Below are positions 1-5,001 of a DNA stretch of 5,069 bases, one piece after another. The stretch is from Chloroflexota bacterium (GTDB taxonomy: Bacteria > Chloroflexota > Anaerolineae > 4572-78 > J111). The first letter of the stretch is position 1; each line of letters opens with the position of its first letter. Where the stretch lies: positions 1 through 5,069 of the forward strand of contig RFJF01000357.1 in NCBI GenBank assembly GCA_003695455.1, written 5' to 3'. The position numbers and the translations under genes were made by a program. Under the pieces are notes generated by a model that had not been told where the DNA came from, ran no database searches, and saw nothing but the letters and a program-made list of their open reading frames with translations.

Positions 1-2
1 AT

Positions 3-755
3 TTGATGATGGAGTTCAGGGCGCAGGCCGAACGGTTTGGTGCCGAGTTTATTACCAAAGATGTTACCCGCGTAGATTTAACCGGCAACATCAAAAAAGT
101 TTGGGTGGATGATGAAGAATACCTGGCTAAAACGGTCATTATCTCCACCGGCGCGTCGGCCAATTATTTGGGGCTGGAAAACGAGCAGCGGCTGATTGGC
201 CGCGGCGTAAGCGCCTGCGCCACCTGCGACGGCTTCTTTTTTAGAGACAAAGTGGTGGGCGTCATCGGCGGCGGTGACAGCGCCATGGAAGAAGCCACGT
301 TTTTAACCAAATTTGCCAGCAAAGTCTACATCATCCATCGCCGAGAAGGTTTGCGCGCCTCAAAAATTATGGCCGAGCGTGCCCAGAGCAACCCCAAAAT
401 TGAGTTTCTGCTCAACAAAGTGGTGGTTGATGTTTTAGGCGATGAACTGGTAACCGGGGTAAAATTAAAAGATACCCAAACCGGAACAGAATCAGAACTC
501 CCGCTGGATGGCCTTTTCCTGGCTATTGGACACACACCCAACACCAAACTGTTTGTAGAACAGGTGAAGCTGGATGACAACGGCTACATCATCACCTCAC
601 CGGATAAAACAAACGTGACCGCCACCAACCTGCCCGGCGTTTTTGCCTGCGGCGATGTGCAGGACCACCACTACCAGCAAGCCATTACCGCCGCCGGAAG
701 TGGCTGCGCGGCCGCCCTTGATGCCGAGCATTATCTGGAAAATCTTGGCGCGTAA
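3..755 (+). CDS. trxB: Thioredoxin reductase (NADPH), 5' end cut off by the window edge
   Basis: Cytoplasmic FAD-dependent enzyme that passes electrons from NADPH to thioredoxin. The reading frame is open from the left edge, and about 70 N-terminal residues expected for the roughly 320-residue family, including the first FAD-binding glycine motif, lie outside the window. The TTG/ATG codons at 3-11 align with an internal Leu-Met stretch of E. coli TrxB and are not the true start. In the 250 visible residues I see the redox-active CATC motif (fragment residues 72-75, first Cys codon at 216), the NADPH-binding GGGDSA (89-94), the HRRxxxR motif for the NADPH 2'-phosphate (112-118), and the C-terminal FAD-binding GVFACGDV (212-219). 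All catalytic motifs of the visible part are intact and the C terminus is of normal length. A strong terminator follows 24 bp after the stop. The family assignment is very secure; the symbol rests on close similarity to known TrxB proteins. Confidence 0.96.
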   Translation: MMMEFRAQAERFGAEFITKDVTRVDLTGNIKKVWVDDEEYLAKTVIISTGASANYLGLENEQRLIGRGVSACATCDGFFFRDKVVGVIGGGDSAMEEATFLTKFASKVYIIHRREGLRASKIMAERAQSNPKIEFLLNKVVVDVLGDELVTGVKLKDTQTGTESELPLDGLFLAIGHTPNTKLFVEQVKLDDNGYIITSPDKTNVTATNLPGVFACGDVQDHHYQQAITAAGSGCAAALDAEHYLENLGA

Positions 756-779
756 ATACCGCCGTTTGTAATCTCTTTC

Positions 780-813
780 AGGCGCAGGCCCACACGGGCC
801 TGCGCTTTTTTTT
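780..813 (+). terminator. Intrinsic (rho-independent) terminator of trxB
   Basis: A perfect 10-bp GC-rich stem, GCGCAGGCCC at 782-791 and GGGCCTGCGC at 796-805, closes a 4-base loop (ACAC) and is followed directly by eight T residues (806-813). Bases 780-781 can extend the stem by one A-U and one G-U pair into the T run. It starts 24 bp after the trxB stop codon and so ends that transcript, which implies that the sigma factor gene downstream has its own promoter. Confidence 0.93.
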
Positions 814-827
814 GGTGCGCCAAAAAT

Positions 828-856
828 TTGCTGGCGTTGGCGGCTTCATATAAACT
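828..856 (+). promoter_or_regulatory. Weak candidate promoter for the sigma factor unit
   Basis: TTGCTG (828-833) and TAAACT (851-856) are separated by 17 bp and match the vegetative -35 and -10 consensus at 3 of 6 and 4 of 6 positions. A promoter is expected somewhere between the trxB terminator and position 989. A second A/T-rich -10-like hexamer, TAAAAT at 894-899, has no good -35 partner. I could not find a convincing ECF-type pair (GGAAC with CGT-like -10) that would indicate direct autoregulation. Confidence 0.22.
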
Positions 857-877
857 ATCGCTGTAAAGTTTAGCTAA
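851..877. promoter_or_regulatory. Inverted repeat and palindrome, possible operator
   Basis: TAAACT (851-856) and AGTTTA (867-872) form an inverted repeat with a 10-bp spacer. The right arm runs into the perfect 8-bp palindrome TTAGCTAA (870-877). The left arm coincides with the candidate -10 hexamer, a natural position for a repressor site. The HTH protein encoded downstream could be its ligand, but this is inference; short A/T-rich inverted repeats also arise by chance. Confidence 0.22.
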
Positions 878-958
878 TCCGTGTCGATAAAAATAAAATG
901 TTGCAAAGACGCAGAGTTGCCGGGGCACATATCGTTAACTATCCCCCCACCCCTGGCT

Positions 959-978
959 CCTGATTTCACCTGATTTCA
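959..978 (+). repeat. Perfect 10-bp tandem duplication before the sigma factor start
   Basis: CCTGATTTCA occurs twice head to tail (959-968 and 969-978) with no mismatch, ending at the first base of the ribosome binding site of the next gene. It lies in the untranslated leader, so copy-number change would alter leader length but not a reading frame. Confidence 0.85.
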
Positions 979-983
979 AAGGA
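978..983 (+). promoter_or_regulatory. Ribosome binding site of the sigma factor gene
   Basis: AAAGGA lies 5 bases before the ATG at 989 and is the only Shine-Dalgarno-like sequence near the 5' end of this frame, which supports that start. It overlaps the last base of the 10-bp tandem duplication. Confidence 0.7.
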
Positions 984-988
984 ACACC

Positions 989-1699
989 ATGCAGGCATTT
1001 GACAGCGAACACCCATCCTCGCCGGTGTTGAATATGCAAACGGTCAGCAGCCCGTGGCCGCTACACTGGCCGCTGCCCCGGCACACCGAGGAGGCCGACG
1101 ACGAGTTGCTGTTGCGCCTGATTCACGAAGGCTCAGAAACAGACAGCCGGCAGGCCATGGAAACCCTGTTTCTGCGCCATCATCACGATGTGTGGCGCTA
1201 TGTTCGCAGCCGCGTCTCGTCTGCCGCAGATGCCGACGAAATCTCATCGGCGGTGTGGCTGGTGGTGGTGGAAAAAATTTATGATTTTGTCTGGACCGGC
1301 ATTCCCATCAAATCATGGCTGTTCAGCATTGCCCACCGCAAAATCAGAGAGTTTTTCAACAACCCGCCAAGCCTGTCACTTGAAACACTGGCCGAGCAGC
1401 GTGAAGAAGCGCTCCACTACATTGCCGCGCAACTCAGCCTCATCGGTGATTCTGCCGCGCCTGTTTCGCCCACCATCAAAAAAGAAGCCGATGTTCTGCT
1501 GCACCGCCTGATTTCTGGCCTGTCTGATGTTGAGCGCAAAATTATCACCCTCATTTATTTTGAAAATCTTGAAAACGCCACCGAGGTGGCCCGCCGGCTG
1601 GGGATGAACAAAAATACCATCCGCGTGTACCACAAACGTGCCAGAGACAAATTGCGCGCCTGCGCCGAGCTGCGTAGTTTGTTTGAGGGGACGGCGTAA
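989..1699 (+). CDS. ECF-like RNA polymerase sigma factor (sigma-70 family)
   Basis: A 236-residue alternative sigma factor that would direct RNA polymerase to a specific promoter set. Residues 1-56 are an N-terminal tail rich in Ser, Pro, Trp and His followed by an acidic stretch, longer than in typical ECF factors. Residues about 57-125 match sigma region 2: the core-binding helix is DADEISSAVWLVVVEK (81-96), and IKSWLFSIAHRKIREFF (107-123) corresponds to the -10 recognition and melting helix. Residues about 126-169 form a linker. Residues about 170-226 match region 4, with the recognition HTH NATEVARRLGMNKNTIRVYHKRARDKLR split as 196-209 and 210-223. There is no region 1.1 or region 3, as in ECF factors. 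The ATG at 989 has AAAGGA 5 bases upstream. The stop is one base before the start of the HTH membrane protein, so the two are almost certainly co-transcribed and probably translationally coupled. I cannot assign an ECF group or a target regulon. Confidence 0.88.
   Translation: MQAFDSEHPSSPVLNMQTVSSPWPLHWPLPRHTEEADDELLLRLIHEGSETDSRQAMETLFLRHHHDVWRYVRSRVSSAADADEISSAVWLVVVEKIYDFVWTGIPIKSWLFSIAHRKIREFFNNPPSLSLETLAEQREEALHYIAAQLSLIGDSAAPVSPTIKKEADVLLHRLISGLSDVERKIITLIYFENLENATEVARRLGMNKNTIRVYHKRARDKLRACAELRSLFEGTA
1685..1690 (+). promoter_or_regulatory. Ribosome binding site that fixes the start of the HTH membrane protein
   Basis: GAGGGG inside the last codons of the sigma factor gene lies 10 bases before the ATG at 1701. 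It favours that start over an in-frame ATG at 1638, which would add 21 Cys- and Arg-rich residues and overlap the sigma gene by 62 bases. Confidence 0.6.
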
Positions 1700-1700
1700 C

Positions 1701-2669
1701 ATGTTTGAAGATGAATTAAAACAACGGCAAAAAGAATTCAGACAATTTGGCAAAATCCTGGCTTTGCGCCACCGCCAAAATTTTGCGGCTCGCCGCGCCG
1801 GGCATGAATCTCCGGAGGATGCCCGCGCCCAACAATTGGGCCGTTACCTGCACGCCGCCCGCACAAATGCCGGCCTGTCGGCGGCAAACGCGGCCCGCCG
1901 CGCGCAAATTCCGGTGGGCGTGCTGCTGGCGCTTGAGTCCGGGCTGGTTCCATCAAGCCAGATTAACCGCAGGTGGCTGCAAAATTTGGCCCGTGTTTTG
2001 CGTGAAGACCCGGCCAACTTTACCCTGTTTTTGGGCGATGCCCCAACATCGCGCTTTAGCCGGCCACAACTGGCCGCCTGGTGGCGCACGCTGAGCATCA
2101 ATTTTCAAACCAGGCCGATGTACGCCTCGTTGTCTACCGTGGTGCTGGCAGTTATGCTGGGGGTGTTGTTTTTCATCAACAGCGATGCCTACCACCTGTT
2201 GCCCGGCTCCGGCGCCCAAATGACTGTTGTTCGCGTCACGGCCCAGCCAACCCTGCCCCCCGCAGGCAATGCCCAACTTTCCACGCTGGTTGACATCGGT
2301 CCGGCAGACCGGCTGAACCTGCTCAACGCCGAAACGGTACGGGTTTCGGCCTTGCCGCCGTGGGCAACCATCAACCCCGCCGGCCCCCTCAATGTTTCAC
2401 CAGATTTTGACGGCGAATCGCGGGAATTGATTTTGGCAGCACTGCAAAATTTGGAGCCGGAACAGCAAATACAGGTTATCCGGGCACAGTTTGATTTTAC
2501 AAACCGGGTGTTGCTGTTGCTGGCGCTCACTAAAACCACCGGCGATGGCCGATTTAACATTGCCCGCGCCGAGTACGGATTTGAGCGCCAGATTCTGGTG
2601 CTGCCAAAATTTGTGGATGTTGACGCCGAAGAGCGGCTGAACATGACCCGCGCCGAAATTCAATTGTAG
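1701..2669 (+). CDS. XRE-type HTH membrane protein with extracytoplasmic repeats, putative sigma factor partner
   Basis: 322 residues; no named family recognised over the full length. In order: a basic, probably helical N-terminal tail (1-45, many Arg, Lys and Gln); a Cro/XRE-like HTH domain (about 46-110), with the LGRYLHAARTNAGLS start, the ALESG turn (77-81) and a final LQNLARVLRED helix that fit the family pattern; a linker with two Trp (127-128); one transmembrane helix (about 140-159) after Arg138, placing the N terminus inside; and an extracytoplasmic part (160-322) made of about 28-residue beta-like repeats. The layout of cytoplasmic HTH, one membrane span and an outer domain resembles RodZ and some membrane-bound regulators. 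The start, one base after the sigma gene stop, suggests it binds or controls that sigma factor, perhaps as an anti-sigma factor. No HxxxCxxC zinc anti-sigma motif is present, so this role is inferred from context only. A RodZ-like envelope protein is the main alternative. Confidence 0.85.
   Translation: MFEDELKQRQKEFRQFGKILALRHRQNFAARRAGHESPEDARAQQLGRYLHAARTNAGLSAANAARRAQIPVGVLLALESGLVPSSQINRRWLQNLARVLREDPANFTLFLGDAPTSRFSRPQLAAWWRTLSINFQTRPMYASLSTVVLAVMLGVLFFINSDAYHLLPGSGAQMTVVRVTAQPTLPPAGNAQLSTLVDIGPADRLNLLNAETVRVSALPPWATINPAGPLNVSPDFDGESRELILAALQNLEPEQQIQVIRAQFDFTNRVLLLLALTKTTGDGRFNIARAEYGFERQILVLPKFVDVDAEERLNMTRAEIQL
2217..2666 (+). repeat. Protein-level tandem repeats in the outer domain of the HTH membrane protein
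   Basis: The extracytoplasmic region contains copies of an octad of pattern [R/Q]-[L/F/I]-[N/Q]-hydrophobic-x-[R/N]-A-[E/Q]: RLNLLNAE (residues 204-211), QIQVIRAQ (256-263), RFNIARAE (284-291) and RLNMTRAE (312-319). A weaker copy starts at 229 (PLNVSPDF) and a doubtful one at 173. The steps between starts are 25, 27, 28 and 28 residues from 204 on. Each repeat has a second hydrophobic stretch about 14 residues in (for example RVLLLLAL, RQILVLPK). The pattern suggests two short beta strands per repeat, forming a stacked or sheet-like domain; the protein stops 11 residues into the last copy. Confidence 0.65.
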
Positions 2670-2682
2670 CGCCTGTAGCGCC
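2665..2682 (+). repeat. Perfect 9-bp tandem duplication spanning a stop codon
   Basis: TGTAGCGCC occurs twice head to tail (2665-2673 and 2674-2682). The first copy contains the TAG stop (2667-2669) of the HTH membrane protein. The 57-bp gap to the next gene otherwise holds only a ribosome binding site; I see no convincing terminator, so read-through into the amidohydrolase gene is possible. Confidence 0.8.
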
Positions 2683-2712
2683 GGCCTTTTGCCCTTTCAA
2701 TTCTATTTAAAA

Positions 2713-2717
2713 AAGGA
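2713..2717 (+). promoter_or_regulatory. Ribosome binding site of the amidohydrolase gene
   Basis: AAGGA in an A-rich leader lies 9 bases before the ATG at 2727, supporting that start. The next in-frame ATG (2760) has no comparable site. Confidence 0.7.
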
Positions 2718-2726
2718 AAACCATCT

Positions 2727-3944
2727 ATGCTGAACCAGGCAAAAAAACTGGCCCCAGAAATGATTCGCCTGCGCCGCGACTTTCACCGTCACCCGGAATT
2801 GAGCTTTAAAGAAACGCGTACCGCCCGCGTGGTAGCAGAAACGCTGTCAGAAATCGGCGGCATCCGGGTGCGCACCGGGGTGGGCAAAACCGGTGTGGTG
2901 GGCGAACTGGGCAGCGGGCGCGGCCCAACCATCGCCATTCGCGCCGATATGGACGCCCTGCCCATCACCGAACAAAATAACGTGGCATACGCCTCGCAGA
3001 ACCCCGGCGTCATGCACGCCTGCGGCCACGATGCCCACACCGCCATTTTGCTGGGTGTGGCCCATCTGCTCAAAGATGCCTTTGCCCGCGAAAATTTACC
3101 GGGTACGGTGCGCTTTGTTTTTCAACCGTCAGAAGAAGATACCGATGCCGAAGGGGTGAGCGGCGCACCCCGCATGATTGACGACGGCGCGCTGAAAGGG
3201 GTGGACGCGGTCATTGCGCTGCACGTTATTTCCAATAATTCGCCGGGGGTGGTTTCTGTGGAATCGGGCTGGTTCAGCGCCGCGGTTGATACGTTTGATG
3301 CCCGCATCACGGCCAGCGGCGGGCACGGCGCGTATCCCCATTTGGGCACCGACCCGCTGTGGATGCTGGGGCCGGTGCTGATGGCGCTGCACGGCATTGT
3401 AGCCCGTAAAATTGACCCTAAACAGCCGGCGGTGGTCAGTTTGGGGCAGGTACACGCCGGCACCACCAGCAACGTCATCCCGCACCAGGTTTATTTGCAG
3501 GGAACCCTGCGCAGCACAGACCCGGCTGTGCGCGAGCAGTTGGTAGCCGAAGTGGAGCGCGCCCTGTCTGTGGTGCGGCCGCTGGGCGGCGATTTTTCGC
3601 TGGAGGTGGGACGCGGCTACCCGGCTACCTGGAACGACCCCACCGTGACCGGCTGGATTGAAACGGTGGCGTCGGATTTGGTGGGGCCAGGCATGGTGCA
3701 GCAAGCGCCCATGGGCATGGGCGCCGAAGATTTTGCGTATATGTGCCAACAGGCGCCGGGCGCCATGTTTTTGCTGGGTGCGGCCACCCCGGACGGCGTG
3801 GCGCGCAACCATCACACCAACATTTTTGACATTGATGAATCAGTCATGCCCGCCGGTGCGGCAATTCTGGCCGAGACTGCGCGCCGTTTTTTACGCGGCA
3901 ATTTGCCGCGTCCCGCGGCAGGCGCTACGCATTCACGTCAATGA
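2727..3944 (+). CDS. M20D family metallo-amidohydrolase (N-acyl amino acid / hippurate / IAA-amino acid hydrolase type)
   Basis: A 405-residue cytoplasmic enzyme (no signal peptide) that should hydrolyse an amide bond between an acyl group and an amino acid using two metal ions. The N-terminal RRDFHRHPELSFKE (16-29) is the family signature. Metal and catalytic residues are in place: Cys99 and His101 in HACGHDAHT, Glu136 and Glu137 in FQPSEE, His166 in ALHV, and a C-terminal His (probably His363) in HHTNIFDIDE. Residues about 185-300 form the dimerisation/lid domain with the conserved SGGHGAYPH and a typical GTTSNVIP. MGAEDFAYM (331-339) is the usual late motif. Length is normal apart from about 13 extra residues at the C terminus, encoded in the stretch that reaches into the convergent acuI gene. 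The family covers aminoacylases, hippurate hydrolases, plant-type IAA-conjugate hydrolases and N-acetyl-diaminopimelate deacetylases; the sequence does not settle the substrate. It may be read through from the sigma/HTH unit or have its own promoter. Confidence 0.94.
   Translation: MLNQAKKLAPEMIRLRRDFHRHPELSFKETRTARVVAETLSEIGGIRVRTGVGKTGVVGELGSGRGPTIAIRADMDALPITEQNNVAYASQNPGVMHACGHDAHTAILLGVAHLLKDAFARENLPGTVRFVFQPSEEDTDAEGVSGAPRMIDDGALKGVDAVIALHVISNNSPGVVSVESGWFSAAVDTFDARITASGGHGAYPHLGTDPLWMLGPVLMALHGIVARKIDPKQPAVVSLGQVHAGTTSNVIPHQVYLQGTLRSTDPAVREQLVAEVERALSVVRPLGGDFSLEVGRGYPATWNDPTVTGWIETVASDLVGPGMVQQAPMGMGAEDFAYMCQQAPGAMFLLGAATPDGVARNHHTNIFDIDESVMPAGAAILAETARRFLRGNLPRPAAGATHSRQ
3893..3920. 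other. Two mutually exclusive hairpins at the convergent gene junction
   Basis: ACGCGGCA (3893-3900) can pair with TGCCGCGT (3904-3911). The middle arm can instead pair with CGCGGCA (3914-3920), with loops of 3 bases in both cases. The element lies within the last codons of the amidohydrolase gene and just past the acuI stop. Neither direction has a U run after the hairpin (a T6 run precedes it on the + strand), so it is not a canonical intrinsic terminator. It could still slow polymerase or protect 3' ends. Confidence 0.45.
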
Positions 3945-4923
3945 CAATGCGCCCCCGCACGTTACCCTGCAAAATTTCCTGACTGAGCGCCGGCACATCG
4001 GCCAGCGGGGCCACCTGCATCACCTGCTCCAGCGCGTCCAGCGGCAAATCAGTTGCCAGCCGCTGCCAGGCGGTGCGCCGCAAATCAACCGGGCACATCA
4101 CAGAATCGATGCCCAGCAAATTGACACCCCGCAAAATAAAGGGCAGTACTGTGGTGTTGAGCGCCACGCCGCCGGCATTGCCGCAGGCCGCCACGCTGCC
4201 GTGCGGGCGCACGGTTTTGAGCAGTTGGGCCAGCGTATCGCCGCCCACGGTGTCTACCGCGCCGGCCCAGCGCCCGGACTCAAGCGGCCGCTTGCTGACT
4301 TCTCCCAGCACGCCGCGGTCAATGATTTCACTCACGCCCAAAGCCCGCAAATACTCGTGCGCCGATTCCCGGCCGGTTGAAGCCACCACGGTGTATCCCA
4401 GATTAGCCAGAATTGCGGCGGCCACGCTGCCCACGCCGCCGGCTGCGCCGGTGACCACCACCTCGCCCTGCTCCGGAGACAGCCCGTGTGCTTCCAGCGC
4501 CAACACGCACAGCATGGCCGTGAATCCGGCTGTGCCAATGCCCATGGCCTGTTTGGGGGTGAGATTTTCCGGCAAGGGAACCAGCCAGCCGGCTTTGGCC
4601 CGCGCCATTTGCGCGTAGCCACCCCAGTATTTCTCGCCAATGCCCCAACCGGTCAGCACCACGGCATCGCCGGGGGCAAATTCCGGCGATGCAGATTCAA
4701 CCACCGTACCGGCCAAATCAATGCCCGGCACCATTGGAAAACTGCGCACCACCTTGGCCTTGCCGGTTACAGCCAGCCCGTCTTTGTAATTCAGGCTGGA
4801 ATAGGCCACCGAAATCAGCACATCGCCGTCCGGCAAGTCATCGCGGCTGAGTGTTTTGAGCGCAGCGGTTTGCTTTCCATCCTCCTGTTCCAGCAGTAAC
4901 GCAGTAAAAGTATTGTCCGGCAT
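3925..4923 (-). CDS. acuI: NADPH-dependent acrylyl-CoA reductase AcuI/YhdH-type (MDR superfamily oxidoreductase)
   Basis: A 332-residue cytoplasmic member of the medium-chain dehydrogenase/reductase superfamily, in the YhdH/YhfP/AcuI quinone-oxidoreductase-like branch. AcuI proteins reduce acrylyl-CoA to propionyl-CoA with NADPH, a step in acrylate and DMSP breakdown and in detoxification of reactive acrylyl-CoA. Family marks seen: ALLLEQEDGK at the N terminus (8-17), SSLNYKD (42-48), the FPMVPGIDLAGTV block (62-74), LTGWGIGE (90-97) with a nearby WGG (100-102), IGTAGFTAMLCV (129-140), and the nucleotide-binding VTGAAGGVGS (157-166). HEYLRALG (189-196), AVDTVGG (222-228) and PFILRGVNLLGIDSVM (261-276) follow. 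The Cys set of the structural zinc lobe is absent, as expected for this branch. Length and motifs match E. coli YhdH closely from end to end. The ATG at 4923 is preceded by AGGAGG. The 3' end overlaps the amidohydrolase gene on the opposite strand by 20 bp. Exact substrate is inferred from the family. Confidence 0.95.
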   Translation of the reverse strand: MPDNTFTALLLEQEDGKQTAALKTLSRDDLPDGDVLISVAYSSLNYKDGLAVTGKAKVVRSFPMVPGIDLAGTVVESASPEFAPGDAVVLTGWGIGEKYWGGYAQMARAKAGWLVPLPENLTPKQAMGIGTAGFTAMLCVLALEAHGLSPEQGEVVVTGAAGGVGSVAAAILANLGYTVVASTGRESAHEYLRALGVSEIIDRGVLGEVSKRPLESGRWAGAVDTVGGDTLAQLLKTVRPHGSVAACGNAGGVALNTTVLPFILRGVNLLGIDSVMCPVDLRRTAWQRLATDLPLDALEQVMQVAPLADVPALSQEILQGNVRGRIVIDVNA

Positions 4924-4928
4924 ATTTT

Positions 4929-4934
4929 CCTCCT
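4929..4934 (-). promoter_or_regulatory. Strong ribosome binding site of acuI
   Basis: On the minus strand AGGAGG, a full match to the anti-Shine-Dalgarno core, lies 5 bases before the ATG at 4923-4921. It fixes the start and suggests efficient translation, stronger than for the other genes here. Confidence 0.88.
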
Positions 4935-4939
4935 CGTAT

Positions 4940-4980
4940 AAAATAAGGGTAAAGGTGAAGGGATAAAGGATAAAAACAGG
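4940..4980. repeat. G/A-rich degenerate short-repeat tract upstream of acuI
   Basis: The + strand is almost purely G, A and scattered T, with units such as GGGTAAA, GGTGAA, GGGATAAA and GGATAAAA (GGATAAA at 4961-4967 and again at 4968-4974). It reads as a degenerate 6-8-bp repeat. It falls in the 5' leader/promoter zone of acuI; I could not pick a convincing -35/-10 pair on the minus strand in it. Confidence 0.5.
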
Positions 4981-5001
4981 CCCCTCTGAAAATAAGCAAT
5001 T

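Noticed and set aside
3..11. True start of trxB at the TTG/ATG/ATG codons at the window edge.
   Set aside because: These codons align with an internal Leu-Met position of TrxB proteins; the N-terminal FAD-binding region is missing, so the gene begins outside the window.
731..928. 65-codon minus-strand open frame across the trxB terminator and the intergenic gap.
   Set aside because: It covers a perfect terminator hairpin, has no ribosome binding site and resembles nothing known.
1638..1700. Longer version of the HTH membrane protein starting at the in-frame ATG at 1638.
   Set aside because: It would overlap the sigma factor gene by 62 bases, add a Cys/Arg-rich peptide that mirrors the sigma frame, and lacks a ribosome binding site. 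The ATG at 1701 has GAGGGG at a suitable distance.
2670..2700. Intrinsic terminator after the HTH membrane protein gene.
   Set aside because: The GCGCCGGCC and TTTT sequence looks terminator-like, but I could not build a stem of useful length before the T run.
3129..3815. 228-codon open frame on the minus strand inside the amidohydrolase gene.
   Set aside because: The translation is rich in His, Arg, Gly and Ala with no recognisable motif and lies entirely antisense to a well-supported M20D gene; long antisense frames are common at this GC content.
3658..4380. 240-codon + strand open frame crossing the end of the amidohydrolase gene and running antisense to acuI.
   Set aside because: It shows no domain and a composition typical of out-of-frame translation, and both strands are already explained by real genes.
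4073..4618. 181-codon + strand open frame antisense to acuI.
   Set aside because: The sequence is Ser/Thr/Pro/Ala-rich shadow translation of the acuI gene, which matches its family from end to end.
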